Positions 1 through 9,400 of a stretch of DNA of 31,160 bases are shown here, one piece after another; within the stretch, counting starts at the first letter, position 1; each line of letters begins with the position of its first letter. The notes under the pieces were generated by a model that did no database searches, was not told the DNA's origin, and worked only from the letters and a program-made list of their open reading frames with translations. The translations under genes were made by a program, and so were the position numbers. The DNA comes from Bacteroidetes bacterium UBA5697 (GTDB lineage: Bacteria > Bacteroidota > Bacteroidia > B-17B0 > Aurantibacillaceae): positions 1 through 31,160 of the forward strand of contig DIHL01000015.1 of assembly GCA_002420145.1 (NCBI GenBank). Direction: 5' to 3'.

Positions 1-492
1 AATTCCATTGTAAATTTTAAAAATATTTTTATGACTTTCTACTTTCGTATATTTTATTGCTAAATCATATTGTAAATCTCCAATACAAAAAATAGCGTCA
101 CTACTGTTAAGAAAGCTTTTTATTAGATTTCTTGTTAGCCAAGAATATTTTCTTTTATCCAAAAAATAAAGGGATTCATCTGCCATTAATGCAACTAACT
201 TTTGATTTGACTTCATTAATCCCAATCTTTTCATTATTAATGGTGGAACTCTCAAACATTCACAAAAGAAAACATTGTATTTATTTTTGTTCGGGAAAAA
301 AAATGCATTAATTAACCAACTTAAATAACGTCGTATCTTACTTGCTTGTTCATTATCTAACCAACGTAAATAATAATCCTCAAAATGAAAATCCGCATTT
401 AACAATTTAGCATAATCCATGTGTATAGGATGGCCAGAAGGTCTTCCGTGAATAAAAACGACATTAACGTTATCCTTTTTTTCTGCCAACAT
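1..492 (-). CDS. GT4-like glycosyltransferase, N-terminal part (runs off left edge)
   Basis: This is an open minus-strand frame of 164 codons with no stop before the window edge, so the C-terminal half is missing. The N-terminus reads VVFIHGRPSGHP (residues 11-22). It is followed by alternating hydrophobic strands and ends in IYNGI, the usual end of the first Rossmann domain in GT4-fold enzymes, so I infer a sugar transferase of the neighbouring polysaccharide cluster. The catalytic E-x7-E half is not visible. The ATG at 490-492 lies inside the upstream methyltransferase gene, giving a 23-nt overlap in another frame. No better ATG occurs before the conserved strand, so translational coupling is plausible. 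Donor and acceptor are unknown. Confidence 0.75.
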   Translation of the reverse strand, partial: MLAEKKDNVNVVFIHGRPSGHPIHMDYAKLLNADFHFEDYYLRWLDNEQASKIRRYLSWLINAFFFPNKNKYNVFFCECLRVPPLIMKRLGLMKSNQKLVALMADESLYFLDKRKYSWLTRNLIKSFLNSSDAIFCIGDLQYDLAIKYTKVESHKNIFKIYNGI

Positions 493-1366
493 AAATAAAA
501 GTATTACCCCAATTTGGATTAAGCTTACTTGTAACCATACTAATTCTTGCTATTAATCCTTTAATAAAATCCCCAATACCATTTGATAAGTTCACTTTTT
601 CTGGAAATGGCCAAGCTTCTTCTTTAACGCTAAAATGCAGTAACTCAATATTTTTATGTTCCAACATTTCCTGTTGATTTTTCCTATTAGAAAAAAACAT
701 ATGTGTTGGGCTGTGATAAACTAACCATGATTTTTGAAAAAAATTTCTAAACATAAAATAGAACTTTCTAAAAAATTGTGCTAAGGAAAAATTATCTTCA
801 ATAGGGCCTTCAATTAGTATTATTCCATTATCTTCTAATTTAGAATATAAATTCTCTAAAACATTTTTGGGATTAGTCAAATGCTCTAAAACATTACTTA
901 ATCGAATCACATCATACTTCTTATGGTCACTAATAAATTCTTCGATTGAATAAAACGATACTGACAATAAATTTTTTCTTAAAATTTCAATAAATTTTGG
1001 ATTATATTCTACTCCATCACATACATATCCTATATTAATCGCATTTGAAATAAAATTCGCACTTCCACATCCATAATCAGCAATATTTTTTCCAGATGAA
1101 TATTTTTTAATTAAGTCAAACTGATAAGCATAATCATATCTTAACCCTGGAAGTTTTACTGTCAAGTCTGAATAGATAGTTAAATCTAACCCATTTTGAT
1201 ATGCTGGTGGATACATTATATCAAAATCTTCATTATCAGGAAAAGGAGATATAAATATCAATTTACAATCACAGCATTGTAAATATGAAAAATGCTTTTC
1301 ATTAAATATAACGTCTGGATAATATGATTTATTTTTCGCTATTGAATTACAAGAAGGGCAATGCAT
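470..1366 (-). CDS. Class I SAM-dependent methyltransferase with N-terminal zinc ribbon
   Basis: The 298-residue protein begins with a probable zinc ribbon (C3-x2-C6 and C31/C32-x-C34). A class I methyltransferase core follows: motif I IADYGCGSANF (95-105), an acidic end of strand 2 (VEYNP, 119-123), and the post-motif SNVLEHL (157-163). Such zinc-ribbon methyltransferases (Methyltransf_23-like) are common in surface-polysaccharide and sugar-modification loci, where they methylate sugars or nucleotide sugars. The acceptor cannot be deduced here. The gene starts 2 nt after the preceding glycosyltransferase stop and overlaps the next gene by 23 nt, so it belongs to the same transcript. A role in modifying or capping the glycan is inferred from context only. 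Confidence 0.8.
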   Translation of the reverse strand: MHCPSCNSIAKNKSYYPDVIFNEKHFSYLQCCDCKLIFISPFPDNEDFDIMYPPAYQNGLDLTIYSDLTVKLPGLRYDYAYQFDLIKKYSSGKNIADYGCGSANFISNAINIGYVCDGVEYNPKFIEILRKNLLSVSFYSIEEFISDHKKYDVIRLSNVLEHLTNPKNVLENLYSKLEDNGIILIEGPIEDNFSLAQFFRKFYFMFRNFFQKSWLVYHSPTHMFFSNRKNQQEMLEHKNIELLHFSVKEEAWPFPEKVNLSNGIGDFIKGLIARISMVTSKLNPNWGNTFIYVGRKKG

Positions 1367-1368
1367 AA

Positions 1369-2535
1369 TTATTTCAAATTATAAAGTAAATGATAAATTC
1401 GAGTAATTTCCTGTATTTCACTATTTTTACTAAATTTTTTAACAACAGTTTCTCTTGCGCTATTCCCTAAACGAGTTCTTAAATCTGCATCAAAAAGAAG
1501 CGTATCTATTTTTTTTGCCAAATCAAGAGAATCGCCTTTTTTAAAAACAAGTCCATTTTCTCCATCAATTATAATGTTTGTTAATTCGGGTATATCAGAC
1601 GCCACTATAGGTAAAGCCATTGACATTTTTTCTAATAAAGCCACGGGCAAACCCTCTTTATGAGAAGGGAAAACAGCAATAGTAGAATCTTGCAATAATT
1701 TCTTGATATCTGAAACTGAACCTAAAAAATCAACAGTTTCATCTAAGCCTAAATCAGAAACCTGTTTTTTTAAAGAGCCTTTTAATTCATCTGGTCCAAC
1801 AATCAATAATTTTTTGCTACCCTTGTATTTCAGAATACTCCATGAATCAATTAATTCTTTATGCCCTTTATGTCCAATAATTCTAGAAACATAAATCACT
1901 TTTAACTCTTTCGATTCTTTTATCTTAAGAGGACGAAAAGAATCTGTATCAACACTATTATTAACCAAAAATAAAGACTTACTCTTATTACTTATTCTAA
2001 AAGTTTTTATACAATCATTTACAGCTTGTGAAACTGAAATTACATTATAAGGTTTATACAAATAGCGATATAAATACGTTAAGGCTAATGTAGCTAATTT
2101 CGAATAGTCGACATTATTTAGCCTAACTAAATGATCTGTAATCAGAAGTCGTTTTTTATTTTTTGATGCTAATGAATGTCCTAGGTATAATTCACATGGA
2201 TTGCAATGAAAATGAATAATATCTGGAATAATTGATTTAACAGCATGATTAAATTTTAGAATATTTTTTTTTTCTGTTTCTGAGAAAAAAATAAATTTAA
2301 AATACCCTAAAATAGAATAATCTTTAGTGAACTCGTAATCGATATAATTAATGCTAATGTTTTTTTTGAGCTGTCTTATATTTAAAATTTCAGTGTTATT
2401 AGACAATAATAATAAATGTATATTAAATATTTCTTCATTAATTAAGTTACAAATATCTAAAACAACCATAGAAACTCCTCCAATTGATAAATCAGGAAGA
2501 ACCATCAAGATATTTATTTTTTTATTTGACTCCAT
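1369..2535 (-). CDS. GT4 family glycosyltransferase
   Basis: The 388-residue protein has a two-domain GT-B fold. The N-terminal strand INILMVLPDLSIGGV (7-21) carries the glycine-rich acceptor loop. PDIIHFHCNP (104-113) ends the first domain core. VIYVSRIIGHKG (213-224) opens the second domain, and the donor-site E-x7-E motif is EGLPVALLE (E294 to E302). Retaining GT4 enzymes transfer a sugar from a nucleotide donor to a growing glycan on the cytoplasmic face. The gene lies between another GT4 gene (33 nt upstream) and a methyltransferase (2 nt downstream) in a one-way cluster beside a Wzm/Wzt exporter, so O-antigen-like assembly is likely. Sugar specificity is unknown. Confidence 0.88.
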   Translation of the reverse strand: MESNKKINILMVLPDLSIGGVSMVVLDICNLINEEIFNIHLLLLSNNTEILNIRQLKKNISINYIDYEFTKDYSILGYFKFIFFSETEKKNILKFNHAVKSIIPDIIHFHCNPCELYLGHSLASKNKKRLLITDHLVRLNNVDYSKLATLALTYLYRYLYKPYNVISVSQAVNDCIKTFRISNKSKSLFLVNNSVDTDSFRPLKIKESKELKVIYVSRIIGHKGHKELIDSWSILKYKGSKKLLIVGPDELKGSLKKQVSDLGLDETVDFLGSVSDIKKLLQDSTIAVFPSHKEGLPVALLEKMSMALPIVASDIPELTNIIIDGENGLVFKKGDSLDLAKKIDTLLFDADLRTRLGNSARETVVKKFSKNSEIQEITRIYHLLYNLK

Positions 2536-2568
2536 AAATATTATAAACTAGAAAAAAACATCACTCTA

Positions 2569-3705
2569 TTATATTTCATAATTATTTATTAAGTACTCAA
2601 ATTCATTATACATATTTTCATAATCAAACAAGGTCTTAACTCGCAAATAGTTTAATTGCCCTACATCTTTGCCAATATCTTTATTTTTTACAAAAAACAG
2701 GATAAGTTTTGCAAATCCATTAAAATCTCCTATTTCAACAAAATAACTGTAATCCTCCCCTAATGCCTCTTTTGCTCCACTTATATTTGTAGAAATAACA
2801 GGTAATTTAGCCGCCATACATTCTAAAATACCATTAGGTATGCCTTCACTTACTGAACTAAATAAACACAAATCCGATGAAGAAATTAGTCCTGATATAT
2901 CTTCGATGGCTCCTGGTGTTAAAATGAATTTCTCTAATTTAAATTTCATTATTAACTCGTTAATTTCTTTAAATCTATCTCCATGATAACCTGCGAATAT
3001 TAACACGGGCATCTGACTATCATCTTTTAACAATGCTCGCAATACATTCCAACTTTTAATCAGAGTAAAATGGTCCTTATTTGATGTTAAGTTGGCTACT
3101 TTAATTGCCAAATACTTTTCTTCTGATATTTTTAATTTATTACTCCAATATGACTTTGAGTTTTCATTACTTTTTAATGAAGAACCATTTAAAATAACTT
3201 TTATAGTTGAATGTTTTGGAAAATACTCTTCTAACACATTTTTCCCTCCAACAGAATTTGAAACAAATAATGGTGTGTTTTTTAGACTCCACCATAAAAT
3301 TTTGTCCCTATATTTTTCTGAAAAGCCTAAGCCTAAATCTTGTTGATTCCAAATACAGAGCTTTGCTCCCGTTAGTTGCCATATTGCTGAACAAGCTACA
3401 TTCGGTCTAATAGTAAAAGGTAATATTATTGTGGGTTTATATTTCCTAAGTCGTAGTGCGAATAATAATAAATTTATAATTCTATATAAATGATTTGAGT
3501 AAAATGAAAACTTAATGTGTTCAAAATTGATATTATTATCTATAAAAATTTGTTTTAGTTTTCCTTCATTTTCATTTTTTGAAATAGCTAAAACAGTTAC
3601 GTTATATTTATTACTATTTTTAAAAAAAATTGCAAGCATTGAGGCTTGCCTTTCTGCTCCACCTAAAACAAAACTGTCAATTACAAAAACTATATTCTTT
3701 TTCAT
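2569..3705 (-). CDS. GT4 family glycosyltransferase
   Basis: The 378-residue protein starts with NIVFVIDSFVLGGAERQ (4-20), the typical GT4 entry strand with the GGAE/R acceptor loop. VANLTSNKDH (203-212) marks the second Rossmann domain. The donor-binding E-x7-E motif is EGIPNGILE (E287 to E295), followed by CMAAKLPVIST. Length and order fit GT4 enzymes closely. Its ATG shares one base with the stop of the upstream methyltransferase (TAATG), which suggests coupled translation. It is likely cytoplasmic, adding one residue to the glycan exported by the nearby ABC transporter. Donor sugar and linkage cannot be read from the sequence. Confidence 0.88.
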   Translation of the reverse strand: MKKNIVFVIDSFVLGGAERQASMLAIFFKNSNKYNVTVLAISKNENEGKLKQIFIDNNINFEHIKFSFYSNHLYRIINLLLFALRLRKYKPTIILPFTIRPNVACSAIWQLTGAKLCIWNQQDLGLGFSEKYRDKILWWSLKNTPLFVSNSVGGKNVLEEYFPKHSTIKVILNGSSLKSNENSKSYWSNKLKISEEKYLAIKVANLTSNKDHFTLIKSWNVLRALLKDDSQMPVLIFAGYHGDRFKEINELIMKFKLEKFILTPGAIEDISGLISSSDLCLFSSVSEGIPNGILECMAAKLPVISTNISGAKEALGEDYSYFVEIGDFNGFAKLILFFVKNKDIGKDVGQLNYLRVKTLFDYENMYNEFEYLINNYEI

Positions 3706-4436
3706 TAATTTTTATTTCTAGCCACTAACCCAATATAGGGTGAAAAAAACTTATTATTCTTGGGCAAAATTCTACTAATAAGAGGTAAAAAATAAATAAA
3801 TACCTTTAATATTGTTTTCACTAAAAAATTTCTTTTTTCATTTTCTACCCAAAAATTAAAATAACCGAAAAAACCACTATATGTAACCTCAAATCCGTTT
3901 TCAATCAATGTTTTTTTCCAAATATCCGGATTCATTGAATTAATATTATGAATTTTTAATGTTTTCGGATTAAATAATTTATGCAAAGCATAGAGAAAAG
4001 GGCGATTGAGATTAGGAGTTGTTATTACTAAAATCCCATTTTTTGCAATAAAATCAAGATGTCTCTTTAATACTTTTTCGTAATCATTAAAATGCTCAAT
4101 AAATCCAAATGATGCTACTAAATCATACTTCGTATCACTATCTAATTTATAAAAATCTTTGATTTCAATTTTTCCTATGTTATAGCCATGAGATTTTAAC
4201 CAATCTATTAATAAAACATCTGTGTTAGGGGTTAAATCAATGCCATTTAACTGATACCCCAAGTCTCCCAATACACTTAAATATGTACCTGGATAACAAC
4301 CTATTTCAAAACATGAACCTGAATTTTTAGGTAAATTGTTTTGTAAAAACAACCTCATCTGATCATTATGCCTTGGTCTAAATAATTCAATACCCTTGTA
4401 ATTACTATCCCATTGCTTTTGTTCTATTAAATCCAT
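3705..4436 (-). CDS. Class I SAM-dependent methyltransferase
   Basis: The 243-residue protein has motif I CFEIGCYPGTY (42-52), an aspartate ending strand 2 (GIDLTP, 65-70), and the FGFIEHF segment (110-116) typical of Methyltransf_11/23 enzymes. ILVITTPN (135-142) is the next core strand. A hydrophobic stretch near 205-223 could be a membrane-contacting helix. The gene lies directly after the Wzt-like ATPase (11 nt) and overlaps the next glycosyltransferase by one base. In ABC-exported O-antigens, chain-terminating methyl groups can be read by the C-terminal domain of Wzt. This gene is a candidate for that role, but that is inference from position. Confidence 0.78.
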   Translation of the reverse strand: MDLIEQKQWDSNYKGIELFRPRHNDQMRLFLQNNLPKNSGSCFEIGCYPGTYLSVLGDLGYQLNGIDLTPNTDVLLIDWLKSHGYNIGKIEIKDFYKLDSDTKYDLVASFGFIEHFNDYEKVLKRHLDFIAKNGILVITTPNLNRPFLYALHKLFNPKTLKIHNINSMNPDIWKKTLIENGFEVTYSGFFGYFNFWVENEKRNFLVKTILKVFIYFLPLISRILPKNNKFFSPYIGLVARNKN

Positions 4437-4447
4437 AATTTTTAATA

Positions 4448-5611
4448 TTATAGGTACTCAAATTTAAGGTTCGGAACAATAATTACATCATCTCTTGTGT
4501 AGTTAGGTAAAAGTAGTGAACCTGGAGTTATTACAAAACATTTTTGTAAAAGCAAAAAATATGCTCCAGTCCCTTTGTTTCGTAATCCAAAATCAAAGAA
4601 TATAGTCTTATTAACTAATCCAGGATTATTAATTTTTAATTTAAGCCTTTTATTTGCAGCCAAATTGATATCAAAATCATTAATCTTTTCTGTTTGAAAT
4701 GCAAATATTTTTATCCCATCAAAGGTATAGCAAGCGATGTCTATGCTACTATCCATTGTGATTTTTGAATATTCATTCCAATCAACAATTACTTCAAGGT
4801 AAGTATTTATCTCCCATGATTTATTATTCTCAAACTTAAAATCAAGTTTTAATCCAGATGTATTTGAAACTAAATTATCATGTTTTACATAATTTGGAAT
4901 AACATTAAATGTTTTATCGTACATTTTAACTCTCCCTCCTTCTAACAATACTGAATTTTTACATAGAGAACTCAACGCTACTAAATTATGGCTAACAAAT
5001 AATATTGTCTTACCACTTTTACTAACGTCTTCCATTTTACCCATGCATTTTTTCTGAAACTCTGCATCTCCTACGGCTAATACTTCATCTATAATTAAAA
5101 TTTCATTTTCTAAAAAAGCTGCTACCGCAAATGCTAAACGCAATTGCATCCCACTACTATAATGTTTTAAAGGTGTGTCAATGAATTTTTCTACTCCAGA
5201 AAAGTTAACAATCTCATCAAAATTTTTCAATATCTCTGAACGTCGCATGCCTAAAATAGACCCATTCATAAATACATTTTCCCTACCACTTAATTCTGGG
5301 TGAAAGCCTGTTCCTACTTCTAACAAACTGGCTATACGGCCTCTACCGATAATTTTACCAGATGTAGGCGGTGTTATTTTTGATAAAATTTTCAATAAGG
5401 TAGACTTACCTGCACCATTTTTTCCAATGATACCCAAAGTGTCACCTTGCTGTACATCAAAATTCACATCATTTAAAGCCCAAAAATCTTCTGTTACTGT
5501 TTTTGGCTTAAAAATACCTGAAAAAGAATCTCGAAGGCTTAAATAAGGTTGCTGTTCATGATTGATTCTAAACTTTTTACTAATATGTTGAACTTCAAGT
5601 ATTGGTTTCAT
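4448..5611 (-). CDS. wzt: ABC transporter ATPase for polysaccharide export, Wzt-like with C-terminal carbohydrate-binding domain
   Basis: The 387-residue protein carries a complete nucleotide-binding domain: Walker A GKNGAGKST (63-71), the LLEVGTGFHPELSGREN segment (96-112) typical of polysaccharide exporters of the Wzt/TagH group, signature YSSGM (151-155), Walker B ILIIDEVLAVGD (171-182) with E176, and the switch histidine H208. About 130 extra residues (roughly 255-387) form a beta-rich domain matching in position and size the Wzt carbohydrate-binding domain that recognises the end of O-antigen chains in the E. coli O9a type. The start codon follows the permease stop with no gap. Energises export of a lipid-linked glycan across the inner membrane. 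The symbol is by family; the glycan is unknown. Confidence 0.9.
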   Translation of the reverse strand: MKPILEVQHISKKFRINHEQQPYLSLRDSFSGIFKPKTVTEDFWALNDVNFDVQQGDTLGIIGKNGAGKSTLLKILSKITPPTSGKIIGRGRIASLLEVGTGFHPELSGRENVFMNGSILGMRRSEILKNFDEIVNFSGVEKFIDTPLKHYSSGMQLRLAFAVAAFLENEILIIDEVLAVGDAEFQKKCMGKMEDVSKSGKTILFVSHNLVALSSLCKNSVLLEGGRVKMYDKTFNVIPNYVKHDNLVSNTSGLKLDFKFENNKSWEINTYLEVIVDWNEYSKITMDSSIDIACYTFDGIKIFAFQTEKINDFDINLAANKRLKLKINNPGLVNKTIFFDFGLRNKGTGAYFLLLQKCFVITPGSLLLPNYTRDDVIIVPNLKFEYL

Positions 5612-6430
5612 CTATACTAAATCGGCGAAATAAATTTCTGTTTTTCTAAAATACAAAACACCAGTAATAAAAAACAAAATAGATACACCTAAGCTAATCC
5701 AAACTGTTTCATAATTAACACTATAACCTACAAACAAACCGCGCATAAGCTCCAACGCTCCAGAAATTGGGTTTAATTTTAAAATAAATTGAGCAAAAAT
5801 ATTATTTGAAATATTAACTGGATACAATACAGGGGTTAAAAACAGTAAAGCTTGGACTAAAAAAGGAATTATATATCGCACATCTCTATATTTAATATTT
5901 AATGCTGCAAGAAAAGTGCCAACTCCCATTGCAGACATACACGTTATAAATAAACTTAATGGCAAGAAAAAAACAGCACTATAATTAATGTCAACTTTGT
6001 AAAAAAATAACAAAAAAATAAAAATAATAGTTGCTATAAAAAAATCAATTAGAGCTACTAGTATAGCTGAGATAGGGATAATTAAACGTGGAAAATAAAT
6101 TTTTTTAATAATATTAGAATTACTAACCATGCTATTTGCTGCATTACTCATTCCTCCGCTAAAAATACCCCAAAGCAACATTCCGCTTAATGCAAAAACA
6201 GGGTAAGGAATAACCAAATTAGTTTTACTAACAATAGAATCTCCAACAAAAACTGTAAATACTAGTGTCATAAATAATGGCTGTAAAATTGCCCATAAAA
6301 ATCCTAACACGGTCTGTTTATATTTAACTTTAATATCTCTCCATGTGAAAAAATAAAATAATTCTCTATACTCCCATAATTCTTTTAAACCTACACTCAA
6401 TTTACTTTGAGATTTTATTTCGAATTCCAT
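5612..6430 (-). CDS. wzm: ABC-2 type permease for polysaccharide export, Wzm-like
   Basis: The 272-residue integral membrane protein has about six predicted membrane segments (near 41-61, 76-93, 116-144, 151-176, 186-204, 243-261). The amphipathic N-terminal segment FTWRDIKVKYKQTVLGFLW (28-46) and YRDVRYIIPF (181-190), followed by a VLYP turn, are hallmarks of ABC-2 exporters of the Wzm/TagG group. It is the first gene of the minus-strand cluster and abuts the ATPase gene, so the two should form one transporter. It lies 47 bp from the divergent T9SS cargo gene. A TATATTAG box is present 24 nt upstream of the start. Confidence 0.9.
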   Translation of the reverse strand: MEFEIKSQSKLSVGLKELWEYRELFYFFTWRDIKVKYKQTVLGFLWAILQPLFMTLVFTVFVGDSIVSKTNLVIPYPVFALSGMLLWGIFSGGMSNAANSMVSNSNIIKKIYFPRLIIPISAILVALIDFFIATIIFIFLLFFYKVDINYSAVFFLPLSLFITCMSAMGVGTFLAALNIKYRDVRYIIPFLVQALLFLTPVLYPVNISNNIFAQFILKLNPISGALELMRGLFVGYSVNYETVWISLGVSILFFITGVLYFRKTEIYFADLV

Positions 6431-6447
6431 AAAAAAATGAATAACTT

Positions 6448-6462
6448 TATATTGCTAATATA
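6448..6462. promoter_or_regulatory. Palindrome in the divergent wzm / T9SS-cargo intergenic region
   Basis: TATATT and AATATA flank a GCT centre, forming a 15-bp dyad in the middle of the 47-bp divergent spacer. Read on the minus strand, its end gives TATATTAG (6455-6462), one base off the Bacteroidota -7 consensus TAnnTTTG and 24 nt from the permease start. Read on the plus strand it gives TATATTGC, 22 nt before the cargo gene. It could be two overlapping core promoters or an operator. No clear -33 TTTG was found on either strand. Confidence 0.35.
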
Positions 6463-6477
6463 AGATATTATAACAAC

Positions 6478-9400
6478 ATGAAGATTATTCGAATAGAAAA
6501 AAAAATGTTATTTTTTATTACTCTATTTTTTCTTCAAACTAGTGTTGTAAGTCAAATCAATACTACACCAAGTAACTTATCTGGATTGAAACTATGGTTA
6601 GTTGCTGATAGCTGCTATTCAAATATTTTAAATACAATAGATACTATCTATGACCTTTCCATTAATAAAAATCATGCGTCACAAACCATAAATTCTTTAA
6701 AACCTACTTATAGCGTTAATATTCTTAATGGTCATAAAACTATTTTATTTGATGGAATAGATGATTTTATGGGGTTTAATGAGATTAATGACATTAAAAC
6801 TGTATTTTGGGTTTTAAAAGAGAATTCAACATCTCCAGATTACAGACCTTTACTAGGTCACACGTTATTATATGATTTTCACAGAGGGTATAACAATGAA
6901 TTGTACTCTAGTACCTTTACTAATCCATTTGTTTTATCTGGGCAAACCAGAGTAAATTCTTCATTGATTAATGGAACAACTTCATCTTTGCAAACCCCTT
7001 ACAATGTTATTAGCTTAGTAACTACAGGCAATGTTAGTGCTGAATATTTTAGCAAAGATAGAAATAACACAAATAGAGTTTGGAATGGAGAATTGGCAGA
7101 ATTGATTATTTATAATCAGTTTCTTTCAAGTATCGAAGTTTCACAAATAGAACAATATCTCTATGAAAAATATGCACCTCCAATAGATCTGCCGGCAGAC
7201 ATTTCAATCTCAAATTCAGTTTGTGACACTACTTTAACACCAAAAGGGTATTTTAATAATTATCAATGGTCAACTGGAGCAACAACACAATCTATTTCTG
7301 TTAATCAATCTGGGAAATATTGGGTAACTGCTACAAATATTTTTGGGAAAACATCTTCGGATACTATTATTGTAAATTATCCGAGTATTGTAACAAAAAG
7401 GGATAGTACATTTTGCATTGGAAATAATCTTCTATGGGATAGTCAACTACCCAAATCAGATTTTACCTTTCAATGGCAAGATAATTCAACAGATTCAGTA
7501 TTTACAATCAATCAAGCGGGAAACTATTACGTTAAAATCACTGATTCTTTTGGATGTTCAATAACTTCCGATACCGCCCACATAACAATTGACAATTTTT
7601 CTAATACAGCCTCTCTCGGTCCCGATTTATCTTTATGTGCTGGGAATTCTATTAGCTTAATATCTGGTATCTCACCCTCGCTCACTTATACATGGAGTAC
7701 TGGTTCTAATAACGACTCTTTATTGATTAATAATACTGGGCAATATTCGGTAATTGTTACTAATACCAACAACTGTGTAGCCAAAGATACAATTAATGTT
7801 ATCATTACTGGTCAGGCTCCTGTGGCAAATTTCACTACCAGTATTGGCTGTAAAAACAATGCCGTTTCTTTTACTGATTTATCTGTTCCTCCTTCTGGGA
7901 ATACCATTGCTTCTTACGAATGGGACTTTGGAGATGCACTTTCTGCATCCAATACCTCAACATTAAGTAACCCTTTTCATACGTTTTCTGATACTGGTAA
8001 TTATTCTGTTATTCTAAAGGTTATTACTAATGTTGGTTGCGAACAATCCATTATCAAAACGATCCATGTCGCCCCAAAACCTCTTGTTAATTTCACTGTT
8101 GGTTTATCTTGTCAAAATGATAGCACCTCATTTTTTGGTTCAATCACTAACCCAAATGGTTATACCACTTCTTCATTAAAATGGAATTTTGGGGATCCTT
8201 CTAGTGGCAGTGCTAACAGTTCAACTATTATTTCGCCTAAACACCTATTTAGTAATTCAACTAATTACACGATTAAACTAGTTGCTACCAATAACGCTGG
8301 CTGTAAAGATTCTCTAATAAATATCATCGCTGTGAAAAGCCAAGTAAAAGCAGATTTCTCATACAGTTCGGCATGTACCAATACAGCTACAGTATTTCAA
8401 GACAACTCCATCGTTCCTGCGCCTAATGCATCAAACATTCGCTCTTGGAATTTTGGAACAAGTACCGCAAGTGGTTTAACAGTTTCGAAATCTTACACAA
8501 ATTCAGGCGTTTATTCTGTTACCTTATCTGTTACAGGTAATAATGGTTGCAATTCAAGCATTTCTAAAGTTATAACTATCTTCAATCCTCCCATTACTAG
8601 TTTTACTATTCCAACATTTTGTGCAAAAGACACAGTCAGCGCTATTAACGCATCCATAGCGCAAAGCGGCATCATCTCTTCCTATAATTGGAAATTAAAT
8701 AATGCGGCATTTTCTTCTGTTCAAAATCCTACTCTTAGTATTGCATCAGCGGGAAATTATCCTGTTAGCTTAACTATTGTTAATAATTTTGGATGTAAAG
8801 ATTCTTTAACAAAAACAATCACTGTCAATCCATTACCAATAGTTGATTTTACAACCAGTCCAACAGCTTACTACTATATTAATTCTCCTATTACTTTTAG
8901 TCCTTCTATCAGTAATGCTAGTTTTTATTTATGGAATATTTCTACCATTCCTACAACTACAATACAAAGCCCAACTGTAACATTTAACAGCGAAGGTACA
9001 TACACGGCTTCTTTATTATTACAAGACCAACAAGGCTGTAAAAATTCTATCACTAAAAATTTAACAGTTACAAAACGATTCTTGGATATTGCTGTTTTAA
9101 ATGTTAACTCGATTAAAGATGCAGATGGTTTTGTATCAGTTCAAACAGATATCGTCAATTACGGAACTATTCCTGCTTCTTCTATCGAACTAAATTACCA
9201 AGTAAGTGATGGCGGAAATATCAAAGAAATATGGACAGGAACTCTTGTTCCAAATGCTTACTTTACATATATTTTAACTTCTAAAGTAGCAACCCAACCA
9301 CAAAGTACAAATCACATGACTTGTGTAGATGCCAAAAAAGTAAATGGCATTAGTGATCAAAAATTAGACAATAATAAACTGTGTAGTGCTTTAAATTCAA

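Noticed and set aside
2351..3721. Several plus-strand open frames of 60-85 codons opposite the glycosyltransferase genes
   Set aside because: They are antisense shadows of A/T-rich coding sequence with no recognisable domains.
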